Part shown: piece by piece, positions 1-10,985 of the stretch
Numbering within the stretch: the first letter of the stretch is position 1
Layout: every line of letters starts with the position of its first letter
Origin: Ramlibacter algicola
GTDB lineage: Bacteria; Pseudomonadota; Gammaproteobacteria; Burkholderiales; Burkholderiaceae_C
Direction of reading: 5' to 3'
DNA: 64,000 bases
NCBI RefSeq assembly: GCF_016641735.1
Contig: NZ_JAEDAO010000001.1
Coordinates: 2,604,001 to 2,668,000, forward strand
Program-made: the position numbers and the translations under genes
The notes under the pieces: model-generated
What the model saw: the letters and a program-made list of their open reading frames with translations, nothing else
Databases searched by the model: none
What the model was told of the DNA's origin: nothing

Positions 1-492
1 ATTGAGTTGTTCGAGGTTCGCTGCCTTGTCGAATCTGGCCCAACCGCTCCTTGTCTTTCGCTCGGTCTCGCCATGGTAGATGGCCACAGGTTCCGCCAAT
101 TCGACGGGCCCTGTCCGCACCACGCATTGCGTGTCCCCGCACTGGATCGGCCAACGCTTTTGCAGCCGCACCTGGTACTGGTACTTAGCTGCAGTCCTGA
201 CCTCTGAGACCGTCTCACCAAAGGGGAGTGGCACCTTCACCGTCCCGAGTGGAACCTTCAGTTCGAGCTCAGACGGACTTCGCTTCTCGAAGGTCTCGTA
301 CGCCTTTACCCACGCGATGGTGAGAACACCTCCATTGGTAGGGATGAACTCTGGAGGCCGCTCGTTGATTGCCAAGCCAGCGCGCGGCTTAGCAGGTGTC
401 AGCCAGCCGGAACTGTAGGCATGCCATACGCCTACCGCCGCCAACGCTGACGCGAGAACGGCACCCGCGCCGATATGAACGTTGAACTGCAA
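1..492 (-). CDS. Hypothetical membrane-anchored protein, C-terminal part beyond window
   Basis: The minus strand is open without a stop from about position 570 to the window edge, more than 180 codons. No family is recognised. A hydrophobic segment lies near the start (residues about 5-24, rich in Ala, Val and Gly), followed by a soluble, probably beta-rich part with two close cysteines (QCGDTQCVV). No in-frame ATG is visible. A TTG at 490-492 preceded by GGAG at a 5-base spacing is the best start I can see, and it makes the hydrophobic stretch an N-terminal anchor. It follows two other unrecognised genes on the same strand and may belong to the same transcript. The gene is cut by the window edge, so length and C-terminus are unknown. 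Confidence 0.55.
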   Translation of the reverse strand, partial: MQFNVHIGAGAVLASALAAVGVWHAYSSGWLTPAKPRAGLAINERPPEFIPTNGGVLTIAWVKAYETFEKRSPSELELKVPLGTVKVPLPFGETVSEVRTAAKYQYQVRLQKRWPIQCGDTQCVVRTGPVELAEPVAIYHGETERKTRSGWARFDKAANLEQLN

Positions 493-641
493 GACGACTC
501 CGAGCGATGGATACGAGGGTGAAGCTTCAAGAATAAGGACCTTCAGTGGGGTCCGCCACCCCCCCCTTTTTTGTGTTGCTTTGCAGGTCCTGTTGCTTTC
601 TGCTGAACGCTTCGTGGTCGACAAGAGCGAGCGGCTGGAGC

Positions 642-1180
642 TCATTTCTTTCGGACCTCGGCGGCCAGTCGACCAGCCTTGCTCGCCAAGGCCTTCGACG
701 CAGCGCTGATAACGCGGTGCGAGGGTGATGGCGTACCGGCATCTTGTTGGAGCAGCGATGCGGGGCGCGACAGAAGCAGGGCCAGTGCGGCGCGCAGCTG
801 GACCCTTTGGGCACATGGGAGACGGTACCCCGCGCCTGCCAGTCGCACGGCTTCATCGACGGAGGTGACCTCGGGGGTTCCAAGCCGTGCTCGTCCGCGT
901 GACGCGTGTGGTGCAGGTAGATGAGGGTCGTGTCCGTCTTCCGCTTGGTGGAGTACTTCGACAACAGTGGCGCCCATGCCTTGGAGGTCCGGAAGTGGCC
1001 TTCGCACTTATTCCATACGCGGTTGTGGGCGACCAGGTAGTTCTCCCACGCGCGTGCCGCGCCGCTCGTACCTTGGGCAACCAACAACTCTCCTAACGCG
1101 TCACGAAGCCGTTCGAGGGCGTACACGGGCGCGGGCGGGGGCGTGGTGTCGATTTGGCCGAGAAGGGTAAGGCTCGGCAC
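642..1180 (-). pseudogene. Frameshifted hypothetical protein with HEPN-like RX4H motif
   Basis: Starting at GTG 1180, the first 100 or so codons read as a normal protein containing YLHHTRHADEHG. After a run of five G on the plus strand (873-877) the sequence becomes atypical in that frame, while the neighbouring frame continues sensibly (GTPEVTSVDEAVRL to EVRKK) to a stop at 642. One inserted base in the run would restore a protein of about 180 residues. R93 to H98 (RHADEH) fits the R-[NDH]-x3-H motif of HEPN ribonuclease-like domains; that is a motif match only. The gene starts 16 bases after the stop of the preceding hypothetical gene, with GGAGG directly next to the GTG, which is too close for a good ribosome site. 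It may be a true pseudogene, a sequencing error, or a programmed shift. Confidence 0.45.
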
Positions 1181-1196
1181 CCTCCCCCGCCTCGAT

Positions 1197-1643
1197 TCAC
1201 GGCGCTGAAACCGTTCCCAAGTACCTGACGCATTCAGGTGCAGTTGCCATCGGTGCCTTTACGCACCTCTCGGCGAAGTCGTCAGCGGCCTTCCAGAGCG
1301 CTGGATTGCTCCCGAGCGGCATCTGCCCCTCTTGGCCCTTGTTGAATGCCCAGAAGTACTTGACGCTGTCCGGCACGCCCTGCACCAGGTCGAAGTCGTA
1401 GTAGTCCTCTGGCTTCGTGCTGGGGCGGTAGCGGTACCCAAGTCGCTGTCCGGCCGTCCGTTTCGGATGCAGGTCCTCGACAGCGTACGGACCGTTGATC
1501 AGGGTCCGCACGAGCTGGTCCATCGCCACTGTCAGCGCCTTCTCTCTCACTGCGACCATGTCGAGGACAGCGAGCGGGGCGCCGTCTTTCGGGTTGCCGT
1601 TGCCCGGGGGCGTGGTCGGCGGCTTTGCGTTCGGCTGGTTCAA
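1197..1643 (-). CDS. Hypothetical protein, 148 residues
   Basis: No family is recognised. The protein begins with a Pro/Asn-rich, probably disordered stretch (residues 1-25), followed by a helical segment and a C-terminal half with several aromatic residues (PEDYYDFDLVQG, KYFWAFNKG). There is no signal peptide or membrane segment. The chosen start is TTG at 1641-1643, because GGAG lies seven bases upstream and no ATG is nearby. It is the first of three same-strand genes located directly downstream of tRNA-Ser, and its stop lies 16 bases before the next gene, which suggests one transcript. Its role is unknown. Confidence 0.6.
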   Translation of the reverse strand: MNQPNAKPPTTPPGNGNPKDGAPLAVLDMVAVREKALTVAMDQLVRTLINGPYAVEDLHPKRTAGQRLGYRYRPSTKPEDYYDFDLVQGVPDSVKYFWAFNKGQEGQMPLGSNPALWKAADDFAERCVKAPMATAPECVRYLGTVSAP

Positions 1644-1900
1644 GGTGCGCTCCTTCAGATCGACACCAACCCGGTGCCTGGGGAACGCCTTCTTACTGCC
1701 GCGATGACAGACGGGTCCATGGGCAAGATGTCCCGGGACCTGTTCGAGTTGTCAGGGGCTAACGTGTTTCGAACCACGCGCGCTGCTACGCGACAGTGTC
1801 TCGAACTGTCTGAGCGTGGGGGAACTGCGTGGGGGAAACCCCCGTCACCTACGTTGCGTAAGTGGCTGATTCCAAAGGGAATCTGGGCTCAGAAAACTAC

Positions 1901-1991
1901 TGGCGGAAGGGGCGGGATTCGAACCCGCGGTGGGGTATTAGCCCACACACGCTTTCCAGGCGTGCGACTTAAACCGCTCATCCACCCTTCC
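1901..1991 (-). tRNA. tRNA-Ser (anticodon GGA)
   Basis: The minus strand folds as a class II tRNA: acceptor GGAAGGG pairs with CCCTTCC, the anticodon loop carries GGA, a long variable arm follows, the T loop is GGTTCGAATCC, and CCA is encoded. Length is 91 bases. Serine tRNA genes are frequent integration sites, and unrecognised genes lie immediately downstream of its 3' end. I found no second copy of the tRNA 3' end between position 1 and 1900. Confidence 0.96.
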
Positions 1992-2019
1992 GCGAAGCTG
2001 CGCATTGTACCCGCGCGCG

Positions 2020-4104
2020 TTACGCGACACGGGCGCGGCGAGACTCCTGCGGGTTCGTGATCATCTGCAGCAGCAGGCTGACGTCGGCGGGCTTGACCAT
2101 GTGGAAGTCGAACCCGGCCTGCGCGGACCGTGAACGGCTCTCGGCTTCGCCGTAGCCGGTCAGGGCGATCAGCAACGCGTCGCGCGACGACGCCTGGCTG
2201 CGCAGCTGGTGCGCGACCTCGAAGCCGTTCATGCCGGGCAGGCCGATGTCCAGCAGCACCACGTCGGGCCGGAAGTCCTCGGCGATCTTCAGCGCGGCGA
2301 TGCCCTCGTTGGCGACCTGCACCTCGAACCCTTCCATCTCGAGCAAGGTCATCAGCGTCTCCGCCGAGGCCATCAGGTCGTCGACGACCAGGATGCGCGA
2401 CGGCCGCTTGCCGGCGGCAGCGCTGCGCGTGGCGATCACGGGTGGCGGAGCCGATTGGGCGGGCTCGACATCGCGTTGCGCCGGCAAGGTGATGCTGAGG
2501 GCGGTGCCTTGGCCCAACCCGTCGCTGTGCGCCTCGACGTGGCCGCCGTGCAACTCGACGAGGTGCTTCACCAGCGTCAGGCCGATGCCCAGGCCGCCCT
2601 GCGAGCGGTCCAGCGACTGGTCCGCCTGCGCGAACAGGTCGAAGATGTGCGGCAGGAACGCCGGGTCGATGCCGGCGCCCTGGTCGCGCACGCTGATCAC
2701 CGCGCGGTGGCCGTCGAAGGTGGCACGCAGCTCGATCTGCGCACCGGGCGGCGAGAACTTGGACGCGTTGTTCAGCAGGTTGGAGAGCACCTGCGCCAGC
2801 CGCACCGGATCGCCCTCCACCACCACAGGCTCCGGCGGCAGCTCGATGCGCATGCGCTGGTTGCGCGCCTCCAGCTTGGGCTGCACCGCCTCGGCCGACC
2901 GCTCCACGATGGAGGCGACCGACAGCCGCTCCGGCTTGACCACCACCTTGCCCTGCACGATGCGCGAGACGTCCAGCAGGTCGTCGATGAGGCGCGCCAT
3001 GTGGTCGGCCTGCCGGCTGATGACGTCGCGGGCCCAGGTCATCGTGTCCGTGGGCACGTTGGTGCCTTGCATGATGTGCACGGCGTTGCGGATCGGTGCC
3101 AGCGGGTTGCGCAGTTCGTGCGCCAGCATGGCGAGGAACTCGTTCTTGCGGCGGTCCGCCTCCTGCACGGCGGTGTACAGGCGGGCGTTTTCCATCGCGA
3201 TGGACGCGCGGCTGGCGAACTCGCGCACCAGCGCCGCCTGCCCCGCATCGAAGCGGCCCGCATCGCCCAGGACGGCCAGCGCGCCGCGGGCCTCGTCGCC
3301 CACCATCAGCGGGCAGATCGCCGCCGCGCGGTCCCCTTCCCGCCAGAGGCGGAACTGGCGGTGGCGGATGGCGTCGTCCGCGGCCGTGCGCAACTCGGGG
3401 CCGAACGCTTCCGGATCGTCGGACCGCGTCGGCGGATGCATCTCGAGCCGGCGCACTCCGCCCTCGCGATCGGCGAGGCCGAGGATGGCTCGGTCGCCCA
3501 GCATCGGGACGCACAGCTCCAGGACGGTGGCGATGGTCTCGTCGAGGTGCAGCGACTTCGACAGCACGCGGCTGGCCTCGGCCAGGAAGTCGGCGCGGTG
3601 GATCGCCTGTTCGGCGGCGGTGCGCGCCGCCTCCGACCGGGCCAGCGCCTCGCGCTCCGCGGCGCGCAGCTGCAGCTGCCGGTTCATCCGGTACAGCTCG
3701 ACGAACACGCGCACCTTGGAGCGCAGCACCTCCGGCACCACGGGCGACGGGATGTAGTCGACCGCGCCCAGGGCGTAGCCGCGCTTGGCCTGCAGTTCGT
3801 CGACGTAGGCCGTGATGAAGACGATGGGCGTCTGCGCGGACTTCTTGTAGTGGCGGATCAGGCTGGCCGTCTCGAGCCCGTCGATGTCGGGCATGTTGAC
3901 GTCCAGCAGGATCACCGCGAACTCCATCTCGAGGATGTAGCGCAGGGCTTCCTTGCCCGACCTGGCGCTGACGATGTTCTCGCCGAGCTCGTCCAGGATC
4001 GTGCGGAAGACGACGTGCTTCTCCTGGAGGTCGTCGACGACCAGGATGTTGGCCTTTTCGCGGTCGGGCGCGGCGGCCTGGGTGGCGGGTGCGGGTACGG
4101 TCAC
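2020..4104 (-). CDS. Hybrid sensor histidine kinase: REC-GAF-HisKA-HATPase-REC
   Basis: This is a cytoplasmic hybrid kinase of 694 residues with no membrane segment. An N-terminal receiver (about 17-135, ILVVDD, phospho-acceptor Asp68 in [11 protein letters not shown]) is followed by a short coiled coil, a GAF domain (about 170-310), the dimerisation and phosphotransfer domain with His329 in LAHELRNP, the ATPase domain ([24 protein letters not shown]), and a C-terminal receiver (Asp619 in [11 protein letters not shown]). The start is GTG 4104, whose GTGA overlaps the stop of the upstream giant kinase, so translation is probably coupled and the two likely work together. No dedicated output regulator lies next to it. 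The signal sensed is unknown. Confidence 0.9.
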   Translation of the reverse strand: MTVPAPATQAAAPDREKANILVVDDLQEKHVVFRTILDELGENIVSARSGKEALRYILEMEFAVILLDVNMPDIDGLETASLIRHYKKSAQTPIVFITAYVDELQAKRGYALGAVDYIPSPVVPEVLRSKVRVFVELYRMNRQLQLRAAEREALARSEAARTAAEQAIHRADFLAEASRVLSKSLHLDETIATVLELCVPMLGDRAILGLADREGGVRRLEMHPPTRSDDPEAFGPELRTAADDAIRHRQFRLWREGDRAAAICPLMVGDEARGALAVLGDAGRFDAGQAALVREFASRASIAMENARLYTAVQEADRRKNEFLAMLAHELRNPLAPIRNAVHIMQGTNVPTDTMTWARDVISRQADHMARLIDDLLDVSRIVQGKVVVKPERLSVASIVERSAEAVQPKLEARNQRMRIELPPEPVVVEGDPVRLAQVLSNLLNNASKFSPPGAQIELRATFDGHRAVISVRDQGAGIDPAFLPHIFDLFAQADQSLDRSQGGLGIGLTLVKHLVELHGGHVEAHSDGLGQGTALSITLPAQRDVEPAQSAPPPVIATRSAAAGKRPSRILVVDDLMASAETLMTLLEMEGFEVQVANEGIAALKIAEDFRPDVVLLDIGLPGMNGFEVAHQLRSQASSRDALLIALTGYGEAESRSRSAQAGFDFHMVKPADVSLLLQMITNPQESRRARVA

Positions 4105-7100
4105 TGGTGCAGCCAAGCCCTCAGCACGGTCAGCAGGTCCTGCGTGTTCACGGGCTTGGACAGGTAGTCCCACGCGCCGGCCTCGATGCATTTCTCGCGG
4201 TCGCCCTTCATGGCCTTGGCGGTCACCGCGATCATCGGCAGGTTCTTGCCCTGCGGCAGCTTGCGGATTTCCTTCATCGTGGCCATGCCGTCCATCTCCG
4301 GCATCATGATGTCCATCAACACGATCTCGATCTGGGGGTCGTTGGCGACGCGGCTGATCGCCTCCCGCCCATTGTCCGCCCAGACGATGTCCATCTGGTG
4401 CTCCTCGAGCACGGTGGCCAGCGCGAAGATGTTGCGCATGTCGTCGTCGACGATCAGCACGCGCCGGCCCGCCAGCGGCTTGGCCGACGAGACCGTCTCC
4501 TCGACCACGTCGCGGCGCGCATCCGGCAGCGCCGACACGTTGCGGTGCAGGGCCAGCAGCGCCGCATCGTACAGGTGCGGCACGCTGTGAACCTCGCGCA
4601 CGGTGACCAGGTCGTCCGAGTGCCAAGCGAAGTGGTTGCCCTCGCCGACGGCCGTGCGGTACACGAGCAACGGCAGCGGGCCGAAGCTCGCCTGTGCGCC
4701 CAGCGCCTGGCGCACCTGGGCGGTGTCCAGCTTGCCGATGGCGTCGTCGAGCACGACGCAGTCGAAGCGCGTGGCATCCAGCGCGCGGGCGAACTCGTCC
4801 GCGTTGCCCGCCTCCACCACCGTGACGTCCTCGTCCTGCAGCAGGCCGATCAGGCGGCCGCGCGTTTCGGGCTCCTTCAGGGCCACCAGCACGTTGCGCT
4901 GGCGGCGCGAGGCGTAGGCCCGGATCTTCTCGAGCATCGCGTCCAGGTGGTCCTTGGACTGGATCGGCTTCTCGAGGAAGGCGATCGCGCCGCCGCGGAA
5001 CGCGCGGTCCTTGGAATCGTCGGTCGAGATCACGCAGACCGGGATGTGGCGGGCCACGAAGTCCTGCTTCAGGCGATCGAGCACGCGCCAGCCGTCCATG
5101 TCCGGCAGGTACATGTCCAGCGTGATCGCGGCGATGCGGTACTGGTTGACGAACGTCAGGGCGCCGGCGCCCAGCGAGGTCACCAGGCCCTTGAAGCCCA
5201 TCTGCCGCGCGGCATCGAGCAGGAAGCGCGCGAAGGCCAGGTCGTTCTCGACGATCAGCAGGACGAGGTCGCCCTCCTGGATGCTGTGGCGGTCGTCGTC
5301 GGCCTCGTTGCGCGCCAGCAGCGAGGTGTCGGTGGCGTCTTCGACCTCCTGCTCGTGCACTTCGGGCGCGGGCTTGGCGGGCGGCGGCAGGCGGCGTGCC
5401 AGCGGCGGCAGGGTCGGCTCGGCGTTGCGGGCATCGGCGAGCGAACTCGTGCGGCGCGTGCTGCGCGTCGACGGGTAGTGCACCGGCAGGTACAGCGTGA
5501 ACGTGGAGCCCTGCCCCGGTGCGCTGACCAGCCGGATCTCGCCGCCCAGCAATTTCGAAAGTTCGCGGCTGATGGCCAGGCCCAGGCCCGTGCCGCCGTA
5601 CTTGCGGCTGGTGGAGCCGTCGGCCTGCTGGAACGCCTCGAAGATGATCTGCTGCTTGTCGCTGGAAATGCCGATGCCGGTATCCGACACGGCGAAGGCG
5701 ATCACCTGGTGCGCCCGGTTCAGCTCCTCGTGGTCGGAGCTCCAGCCGGTGAGGACGTCCTCGATCGACAGCGTCACGCTGCCCTGGTGCGTGAACTTGA
5801 ACGCGTTCGAGAGCAGGTTCTTCAGGATCTGCTGCAGGCGCTTGGCGTCCGTCACCATCGAGGCGGGCAGCTGCAGGCCGTTGTGGATGACGAAGTCCAC
5901 CGTCTTGGCCTCGGCCACGTGGCGGAACGTGCGTTCCACGTACAGCTGCAGGTCCGACAGGCGCAGCTCGCTGACGTCGACGGCCACCGTGCCGGACTCG
6001 ATCTTGGACAGGTCCAGGATGTCGTTGATCAGCATCAACAGGTCGTTGCCGGACGAGTGGATCGTCTTGGCGAACTCGACCTGCTTGGTCGTGAGGTTGC
6101 CCTCGGGGTTCTTGGACAGCTGGTCGGACAGGATCAGCAGCGAGTTCAGCGGCGTGCGCAGTTCGTGCGACATGTTGGCCAGGAACTCGGACTTGTACTT
6201 GGACGTCAGCGCCAGCTGCTTGGCCTTTTCCTCCAGCGCCTGGCGGGCCTGTTCCACTTCCTCGTTCTTGCGCTCCACCTCCTGGTTCTGGTGGGCCAGC
6301 AGGCGGGCCTTCTCCTGCAGTTCCTCGTTGGTCTGCTGCAGTTCCTGCTGCCGGCTCTGCAACTCCTGCGCGAGCGACTGCGACTGCGTCAGCAGGTCCT
6401 CGGTCCGCATGTTGGCCTCGATCGTGTTGATCACGATGCCGATCGATTCCGTGAGCTGGTCCAGGAACTGCTGGTGGGTCGGGTTGAAGCGCTCCAGCGA
6501 CGCCAGTTCGACGACGCCGCGGACCTGCCCTTCGAAGATGATGGGCAGCACCAGCACGTTCATCGGCGACATGCTGGTCAGCCCGGACGCGATGCGCACG
6601 CTCTCCGGGATGCTGGATGTCACCAGGACCTTCTTGCGGTCGAACGCGCACTGGCCCACCAGGCCTTCGCCGAGGTCGACCTCCTTGCCGTACGAGCCGT
6701 GGCCGTCCGACGCGTAGCTGGCCATCAGGCGCAGCTTGGGCTGGTCCTGGGTGTAGCGCAGCACGTAGAACTCGGCCTGCTGCGCGCCCACCACGGGCGC
6801 GAGCTCGGACAGGATCAGGTGGCCCACCGCGACGAGGTCGCGCTGGCCCTGCAGCATCCGCGAGAACTTCGCCAGGTTGGTCTTCAGCCAGTCCTGCTCG
6901 GTGTTCAGCTGCGTGGTGTCCTTCAGGTTCCGGATCATCTCGTTGATCGTGTCCTTCAGGGCGGCGACCTCGCCTTGCGCCTCCACCGTGATGGACCGCG
7001 TCAGGTCACCCTGCGTCACCGCGGTCGCCACCTCGGCGATGGCACGCACCTGGGTCGTCAAGTTGGCGGCCAGCTGGTTCACGTTCTCCGTCAGGCCCTT

Positions 7101-10100
7101 CCAGGTGCCCGACGCGCCCGGCACCTTGGCCTGGCCGCCCAGCTTGCCTTCCACGCCCACCTCGCGCGCCACGGTCGTCACCTGGTCGGCGAACGTGGCC
7201 AGCGTGTCGGTCATGGAGTTGATCGTCTCGGCCAGCGCGGCGATCTCGCCCTTGGCCTCCACGGTCAGCTTCTGGCGCAGGTCGCCGTTGGCCACCGCGG
7301 TCACCACCTTGGCGATGCCTCGCACCTGCGACGTCAGGTTGCCGGCCATGAAGTTCACGTTGTCCGTGAGGTCCTTCCACGTGCCGGCGACGCCCTTCAC
7401 CTGCGCCTGGCCGCCGAGGCGGCCCTCGGTACCCACCTCGCGCGCCACGCGCGTCACTTCCGACGCGAACGAGGAGAGCTGGTCCACCATCGTGTTGATC
7501 GTGTTCTTCAGCTCCAGGATCTCGCCCTTCACGTCCACCGTGATCTTTTTGGAGAGGTCACCGGCGGCCACGGCCTTGGTCACGTCCGCGATGTTGCGGA
7601 CCTGGCCCGTGAGGTTGGACGCCATGAAGTTCACGTTGTCCGTGAGGTCCTTCCACGTGCCGGACACGCCCTGCACGTCGGCCTGGCCGCCCAGCTTGCC
7701 TTCGGTGCCCACCTCGCGCGCCACGCGCGTCACTTCGGCGGCGAAGGACCGCAGCTGGTCCACCATTGTGTTGATCACGTCCTTGATCTGCAGGATCTCG
7801 CCGCGCACGTCCACGGTGATCTTCTGCGTCAGGTCGCCCATGGCGATGGCCGTGGCCACCTTGGACACGTCGCGCAACTGCACCGTCAGGTTGGACGCCA
7901 TCGAGTTCACCGACTCGGTCAGGTCCTTCCACGTGCCGGCCACGCCCTGCACGTCGGCCTGGCCGCCCAGCTTGCCTTCGGTGCCCACCTCGCGGGCCAC
8001 GCGCGTCACTTCCACGGCGAACGACGACAGCTGGTCCACCATGGTGTTGATCACGTTCTTGATCTGCAGGATCTCGCCCCGCACGTCCACCGTGATCTTC
8101 TGCGTCAGGTCGCCCATGGCGATGGCGGTTGCCACCTTCGACACGTCGCGCAGCTGCACCGTGAGGTTGGACGCCATCGAGTTCACCGACTCGGTCAGGT
8201 CCTTCCACGTGCCGGCCACGCCCTGCACGTCGGCCTGGCCGCCCAGCTTGCCTTCGGTGCCCACTTCCCGCGCCACCCGCGTCACTTCGGCGGCGAACGA
8301 TCGCAGCTGGTCCACCATCGTGTTGATGGTGTTCTTCAGTTCCAGGATCTCGCCCTTCACGTCCACCGTGATCTTCTTGGACAGGTCGCCCGCCGCCACG
8401 GCTTTCGTGACGTCGGCGATGTTCCGCACCTGGGCCGTCAGGTTGCCGGCCATGAAGTTCACGTTGTCCGTGAGGTCCTTCCACGTGCCGGCCACGCCCT
8501 TCACGTCGGCCTGGCCGCCCAGCTTGCCTTCGGTACCCACTTCGCGCGCCACGCGCGTCACTTCCGAAGCGAACGAGGACAGCTGGTCCACCATCGTGTT
8601 GATGGTGTTCTTCAGTTCGAGAATCTCGCCCTTCACGTCCACGGTGATCTTCTTGGACAGGTCACCGGTCGCCACCGCCTTGGTCACGTCGGCGATGTTC
8701 CGCACCTGGGCCGTCAAGTTGCCGGCCATGGAGTTCACGGAGTCGGTCAGGTCCTTCCACGTGCCGGCTACGCCCTGCACGTCCGCTTGACCACCGAGCT
8801 TGCCTTCGGTCCCGACCTCCCGCGCCACCCGAGTCACTTCGGAGGCGAACGATCGCAGCTGGTCCACCATCGTGTTGATGGTGTTCTTCAGCTCCAGGAT
8901 CTCGCCCTTCACGTCCACCGTGATCTTCTTGGACAGGTCACCGGCGGCCACGGCCGTCGTCACCTCCGCGATGTTGCGCACCTGCGCCGTGAGGTTCGAC
9001 GCCATGAAGTTCACGGAGTCGGTCAGGTCCTTCCACGTGCCGGCCACGCCCTGCACGTCGGCCTGGCCACCCAGCTTGCCTTCGGTCCCGACCTCCCGCG
9101 CCACCCGCGTCACTTCCGAAGCGAACGAGGACAGCTGGTCCACCATCGTGTTGATGGTGTTCTTCAGTTCCAGGATCTCGCCCTTCACGTCCACCGTGAT
9201 CTTCTTGGACAGGTCACCGGCCGCCACGGCCTTCGTCACGTCGGCGATGTTCCGCACCTGGGCCGTCAGGTTGCCGGCCATGAAGTTCACGTTATCGGTC
9301 AGGTCCTTCCACGTGCCGGCCACGCCCTGCACGTCGGCCTGGCCGCCCAGCTTGCCTTCGGTGCCCACTTCGCGCGCCACGCGCGTCACTTCGGAGGCGA
9401 ACGATCGCAGCTGGTCCACCATGGTGTTGATGGTGTTCTTCAGCTCCAGGATTTCGCCCTTCACGTCCACCGTGATCTTCTTGGACAGGTCGCCCGCGGC
9501 CACGGCGGTCGTCACCTCGGCGATGTTCCGCACCTGGGCCGTCAGGTTGCCGGCCATGGAGTTCACGGAGTCGGTCAGGTCCTTCCACGTGCCGGCGACG
9601 CCCTTCACGTCGGCCTGGCCGCCCAGCTTGCCTTCCGTGCCCACCTCGCGCGCCACGCGCGTCACTTCCGAAGCGAACGAACGGAGCTGGTCCACCATGG
9701 TGTTGATGGTGTTCTTCAGCTCCAGGATCTCGCCCTTCACGTCCACCGTGATCTTCTTGGACAGGTCACCAGCCGCCACGGCCTTCGTCACGTCGGCGAT
9801 GTTCCGCACCTGGGCCGTGAGGTTGCCGGCCATCGAGTTCACCGACTCGGTCAGGTCCTTCCACGTGCCGGCCACGCCCTGCACGTCGGCCTGGCCACCC
9901 AGCTTGCCTTCGGTGCCCACCTCGCGCGCCACGCGCGTCACTTCCGAAGCGAACGAGGACAGCTGGTCCACCATCGTGTTGATGGTGTTCTTCAGTTCCA
10001 GGATCTCGCCCTTCACGTCCACCGTGATCTTCTTGGACAGGTCACCGGCCGCCACGGCGGTCGTCACCTCGGCGATGTTCCGCACCTGCGACGTCAGGTT

Positions 10101-10985
10101 CGACGCCATGAAGTTCACGGAATCGGTCAGGTCCTTCCACGTGCCGGCCACGCCCTGCACGTCGGCCTGGCCGCCCAGCTTGCCTTCCGTGCCCACCTCG
10201 CGCGCCACGCGCGTCACCTCGGCGGCGAAGGTCCCCAGCTGCTGCACCATCTTGTTGATGATCATGGCGGTGCGCAGGAACTCGCCCTCGAGCGGGCGGC
10301 CATCCGCTTCCAGCGCCATCGACTTGGAGAGGTCGCCCTGCGCCACCGCGCCGATCACGCGCGCCACTTCGGACGTCGGGTGCACCAGGTCGCCGATCAG
10401 CGAGTTGATGGCGTCGGCGGACTCGCGCCAGAAGCCGGCGGCGTTCGGAACCTGCGCCCGCTCCTTCAGCTTGCCCTCCTTGCCGACCACGCGCGAGAGG
10501 CGCGCCAGTTCCTGCGAGATGCGGACGTTCTCGGCGACGACGTCGTTGAAGACGTCGGCCACCTTGCCGAAGATGCCGGGCCAGTCGGCCGGCAGTTGCG
10601 CCTTGGCGCTCCCGCGCTTGAGGTCCGCCAGGGCCTTGAACAGGGCGCGGTTGTTCTCCGAGCTCATCTCGAGCTCGTCGACCAGCAGGTTCACGCAGGC
10701 GACGTTGTCCTGCCAGAAGCCGGTGAGCTTGTCGTCGACCACGCGCCGGCTCGCCTTGCCGCCCAGGCGCGAGATGGTCTCCACCGACTTCAGCTTGTGC
10801 GCGGTGCGCGCGGTCTGGGCGCTCAACTCGTTGAATTCGGCCGCGATCTTGCCGTGGATGCCTTCCCAGTCGGTCGGCAACGTGACGCCGCCCTCGCCGC
10901 GGCGGTAGGCCGCGAGGGCCTTCAACACCTGCCGCAATTCACCGTCGCGCTGCTCTGCGATCGGGAGCTTCGCCACCACTTCCAT
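4101..10985 (-). CDS. Giant poly-HAMP hybrid histidine kinase with three receiver-like domains
   Basis: A 2294-residue soluble kinase. Residues about 195-1350 are a tandem HAMP array: one divergent unit, then twelve 92-residue units with [19 protein letters not shown] and [15 protein letters not shown] as landmarks. Then come a GAF domain (about 1375-1520), a long coiled coil, the HisKA H-box with His1607 (NMSHELRTP), the ATPase domain ([25 protein letters not shown]), a receiver (Asp1957), a degenerate receiver-like region (about 2005-2120), and a canonical receiver (Asp2225, [11 protein letters not shown]). This architecture recalls the fungal group III (Nik1/Os-1) osmosensing kinases, whose HAMP repeats are also about 92 residues. 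ATG 10985 is preceded by TTGGGGGAC. No transmembrane segment is visible. Its coupled partner gene follows directly. Confidence 0.92.
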   Translation of the reverse strand: MEVVAKLPIAEQRDGELRQVLKALAAYRRGEGGVTLPTDWEGIHGKIAAEFNELSAQTARTAHKLKSVETISRLGGKASRRVVDDKLTGFWQDNVACVNLLVDELEMSSENNRALFKALADLKRGSAKAQLPADWPGIFGKVADVFNDVVAENVRISQELARLSRVVGKEGKLKERAQVPNAAGFWRESADAINSLIGDLVHPTSEVARVIGAVAQGDLSKSMALEADGRPLEGEFLRTAMIINKMVQQLGTFAAEVTRVAREVGTEGKLGGQADVQGVAGTWKDLTDSVNFMASNLTSQVRNIAEVTTAVAAGDLSKKITVDVKGEILELKNTINTMVDQLSSFASEVTRVAREVGTEGKLGGQADVQGVAGTWKDLTESVNSMAGNLTAQVRNIADVTKAVAAGDLSKKITVDVKGEILELKNTINTMVDQLRSFASEVTRVAREVGTEGKLGGQADVKGVAGTWKDLTDSVNSMAGNLTAQVRNIAEVTTAVAAGDLSKKITVDVKGEILELKNTINTMVDQLRSFASEVTRVAREVGTEGKLGGQADVQGVAGTWKDLTDNVNFMAGNLTAQVRNIADVTKAVAAGDLSKKITVDVKGEILELKNTINTMVDQLSSFASEVTRVAREVGTEGKLGGQADVQGVAGTWKDLTDSVNFMASNLTAQVRNIAEVTTAVAAGDLSKKITVDVKGEILELKNTINTMVDQLRSFASEVTRVAREVGTEGKLGGQADVQGVAGTWKDLTDSVNSMAGNLTAQVRNIADVTKAVATGDLSKKITVDVKGEILELKNTINTMVDQLSSFASEVTRVAREVGTEGKLGGQADVKGVAGTWKDLTDNVNFMAGNLTAQVRNIADVTKAVAAGDLSKKITVDVKGEILELKNTINTMVDQLRSFAAEVTRVAREVGTEGKLGGQADVQGVAGTWKDLTESVNSMASNLTVQLRDVSKVATAIAMGDLTQKITVDVRGEILQIKNVINTMVDQLSSFAVEVTRVAREVGTEGKLGGQADVQGVAGTWKDLTESVNSMASNLTVQLRDVSKVATAIAMGDLTQKITVDVRGEILQIKDVINTMVDQLRSFAAEVTRVAREVGTEGKLGGQADVQGVSGTWKDLTDNVNFMASNLTGQVRNIADVTKAVAAGDLSKKITVDVKGEILELKNTINTMVDQLSSFASEVTRVAREVGTEGRLGGQAQVKGVAGTWKDLTDNVNFMAGNLTSQVRGIAKVVTAVANGDLRQKLTVEAKGEIAALAETINSMTDTLATFADQVTTVAREVGVEGKLGGQAKVPGASGTWKGLTENVNQLAANLTTQVRAIAEVATAVTQGDLTRSITVEAQGEVAALKDTINEMIRNLKDTTQLNTEQDWLKTNLAKFSRMLQGQRDLVAVGHLILSELAPVVGAQQAEFYVLRYTQDQPKLRLMASYASDGHGSYGKEVDLGEGLVGQCAFDRKKVLVTSSIPESVRIASGLTSMSPMNVLVLPIIFEGQVRGVVELASLERFNPTHQQFLDQLTESIGIVINTIEANMRTEDLLTQSQSLAQELQSRQQELQQTNEELQEKARLLAHQNQEVERKNEEVEQARQALEEKAKQLALTSKYKSEFLANMSHELRTPLNSLLILSDQLSKNPEGNLTTKQVEFAKTIHSSGNDLLMLINDILDLSKIESGTVAVDVSELRLSDLQLYVERTFRHVAEAKTVDFVIHNGLQLPASMVTDAKRLQQILKNLLSNAFKFTHQGSVTLSIEDVLTGWSSDHEELNRAHQVIAFAVSDTGIGISSDKQQIIFEAFQQADGSTSRKYGGTGLGLAISRELSKLLGGEIRLVSAPGQGSTFTLYLPVHYPSTRSTRRTSSLADARNAEPTLPPLARRLPPPAKPAPEVHEQEVEDATDTSLLARNEADDDRHSIQEGDLVLLIVENDLAFARFLLDAARQMGFKGLVTSLGAGALTFVNQYRIAAITLDMYLPDMDGWRVLDRLKQDFVARHIPVCVISTDDSKDRAFRGGAIAFLEKPIQSKDHLDAMLEKIRAYASRRQRNVLVALKEPETRGRLIGLLQDEDVTVVEAGNADEFARALDATRFDCVVLDDAIGKLDTAQVRQALGAQASFGPLPLLVYRTAVGEGNHFAWHSDDLVTVREVHSVPHLYDAALLALHRNVSALPDARRDVVEETVSSAKPLAGRRVLIVDDDMRNIFALATVLEEHQMDIVWADNGREAISRVANDPQIEIVLMDIMMPEMDGMATMKEIRKLPQGKNLPMIAVTAKAMKGDREKCIEAGAWDYLSKPVNTQDLLTVLRAWLHQ
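7100..10250 (-). repeat. Tandem 276-bp coding repeats (HAMP units)
   Basis: The landmark GTCCTTCCAC recurs at 7371, 7647 and onwards every 276 bases up to about 10130, in phase with the reading frame. Neighbouring units are nearly identical over long stretches. Units differ mainly in a few positions (AEVTTAV versus ADVTKAV, DSVNSM versus DNVNFM), and two central units form a distinct type ([20 protein letters not shown]). The pattern points to expansion by unequal recombination. Confidence 0.9.

Noticed and set aside
527..641. C-terminal continuation of the frameshifted gene to the stop near 527 in the original frame
   Set aside because: After the G run that frame has atypical composition (many Pro, Arg, His, Cys), while the neighbouring frame continues a plausible protein ending at 642.
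1650..1900. A second copy of the tRNA-Ser 3' end as an attachment repeat
   Set aside because: I saw no match to GGTTCGAATCCCGCCCC-like sequence in 1-1900 other than the tRNA itself.
7100..10250. Regular repeats as a possible CRISPR array
   Set aside because: Period is 276 bases, units are coding and in frame, and there are no short repeats with unique spacers.
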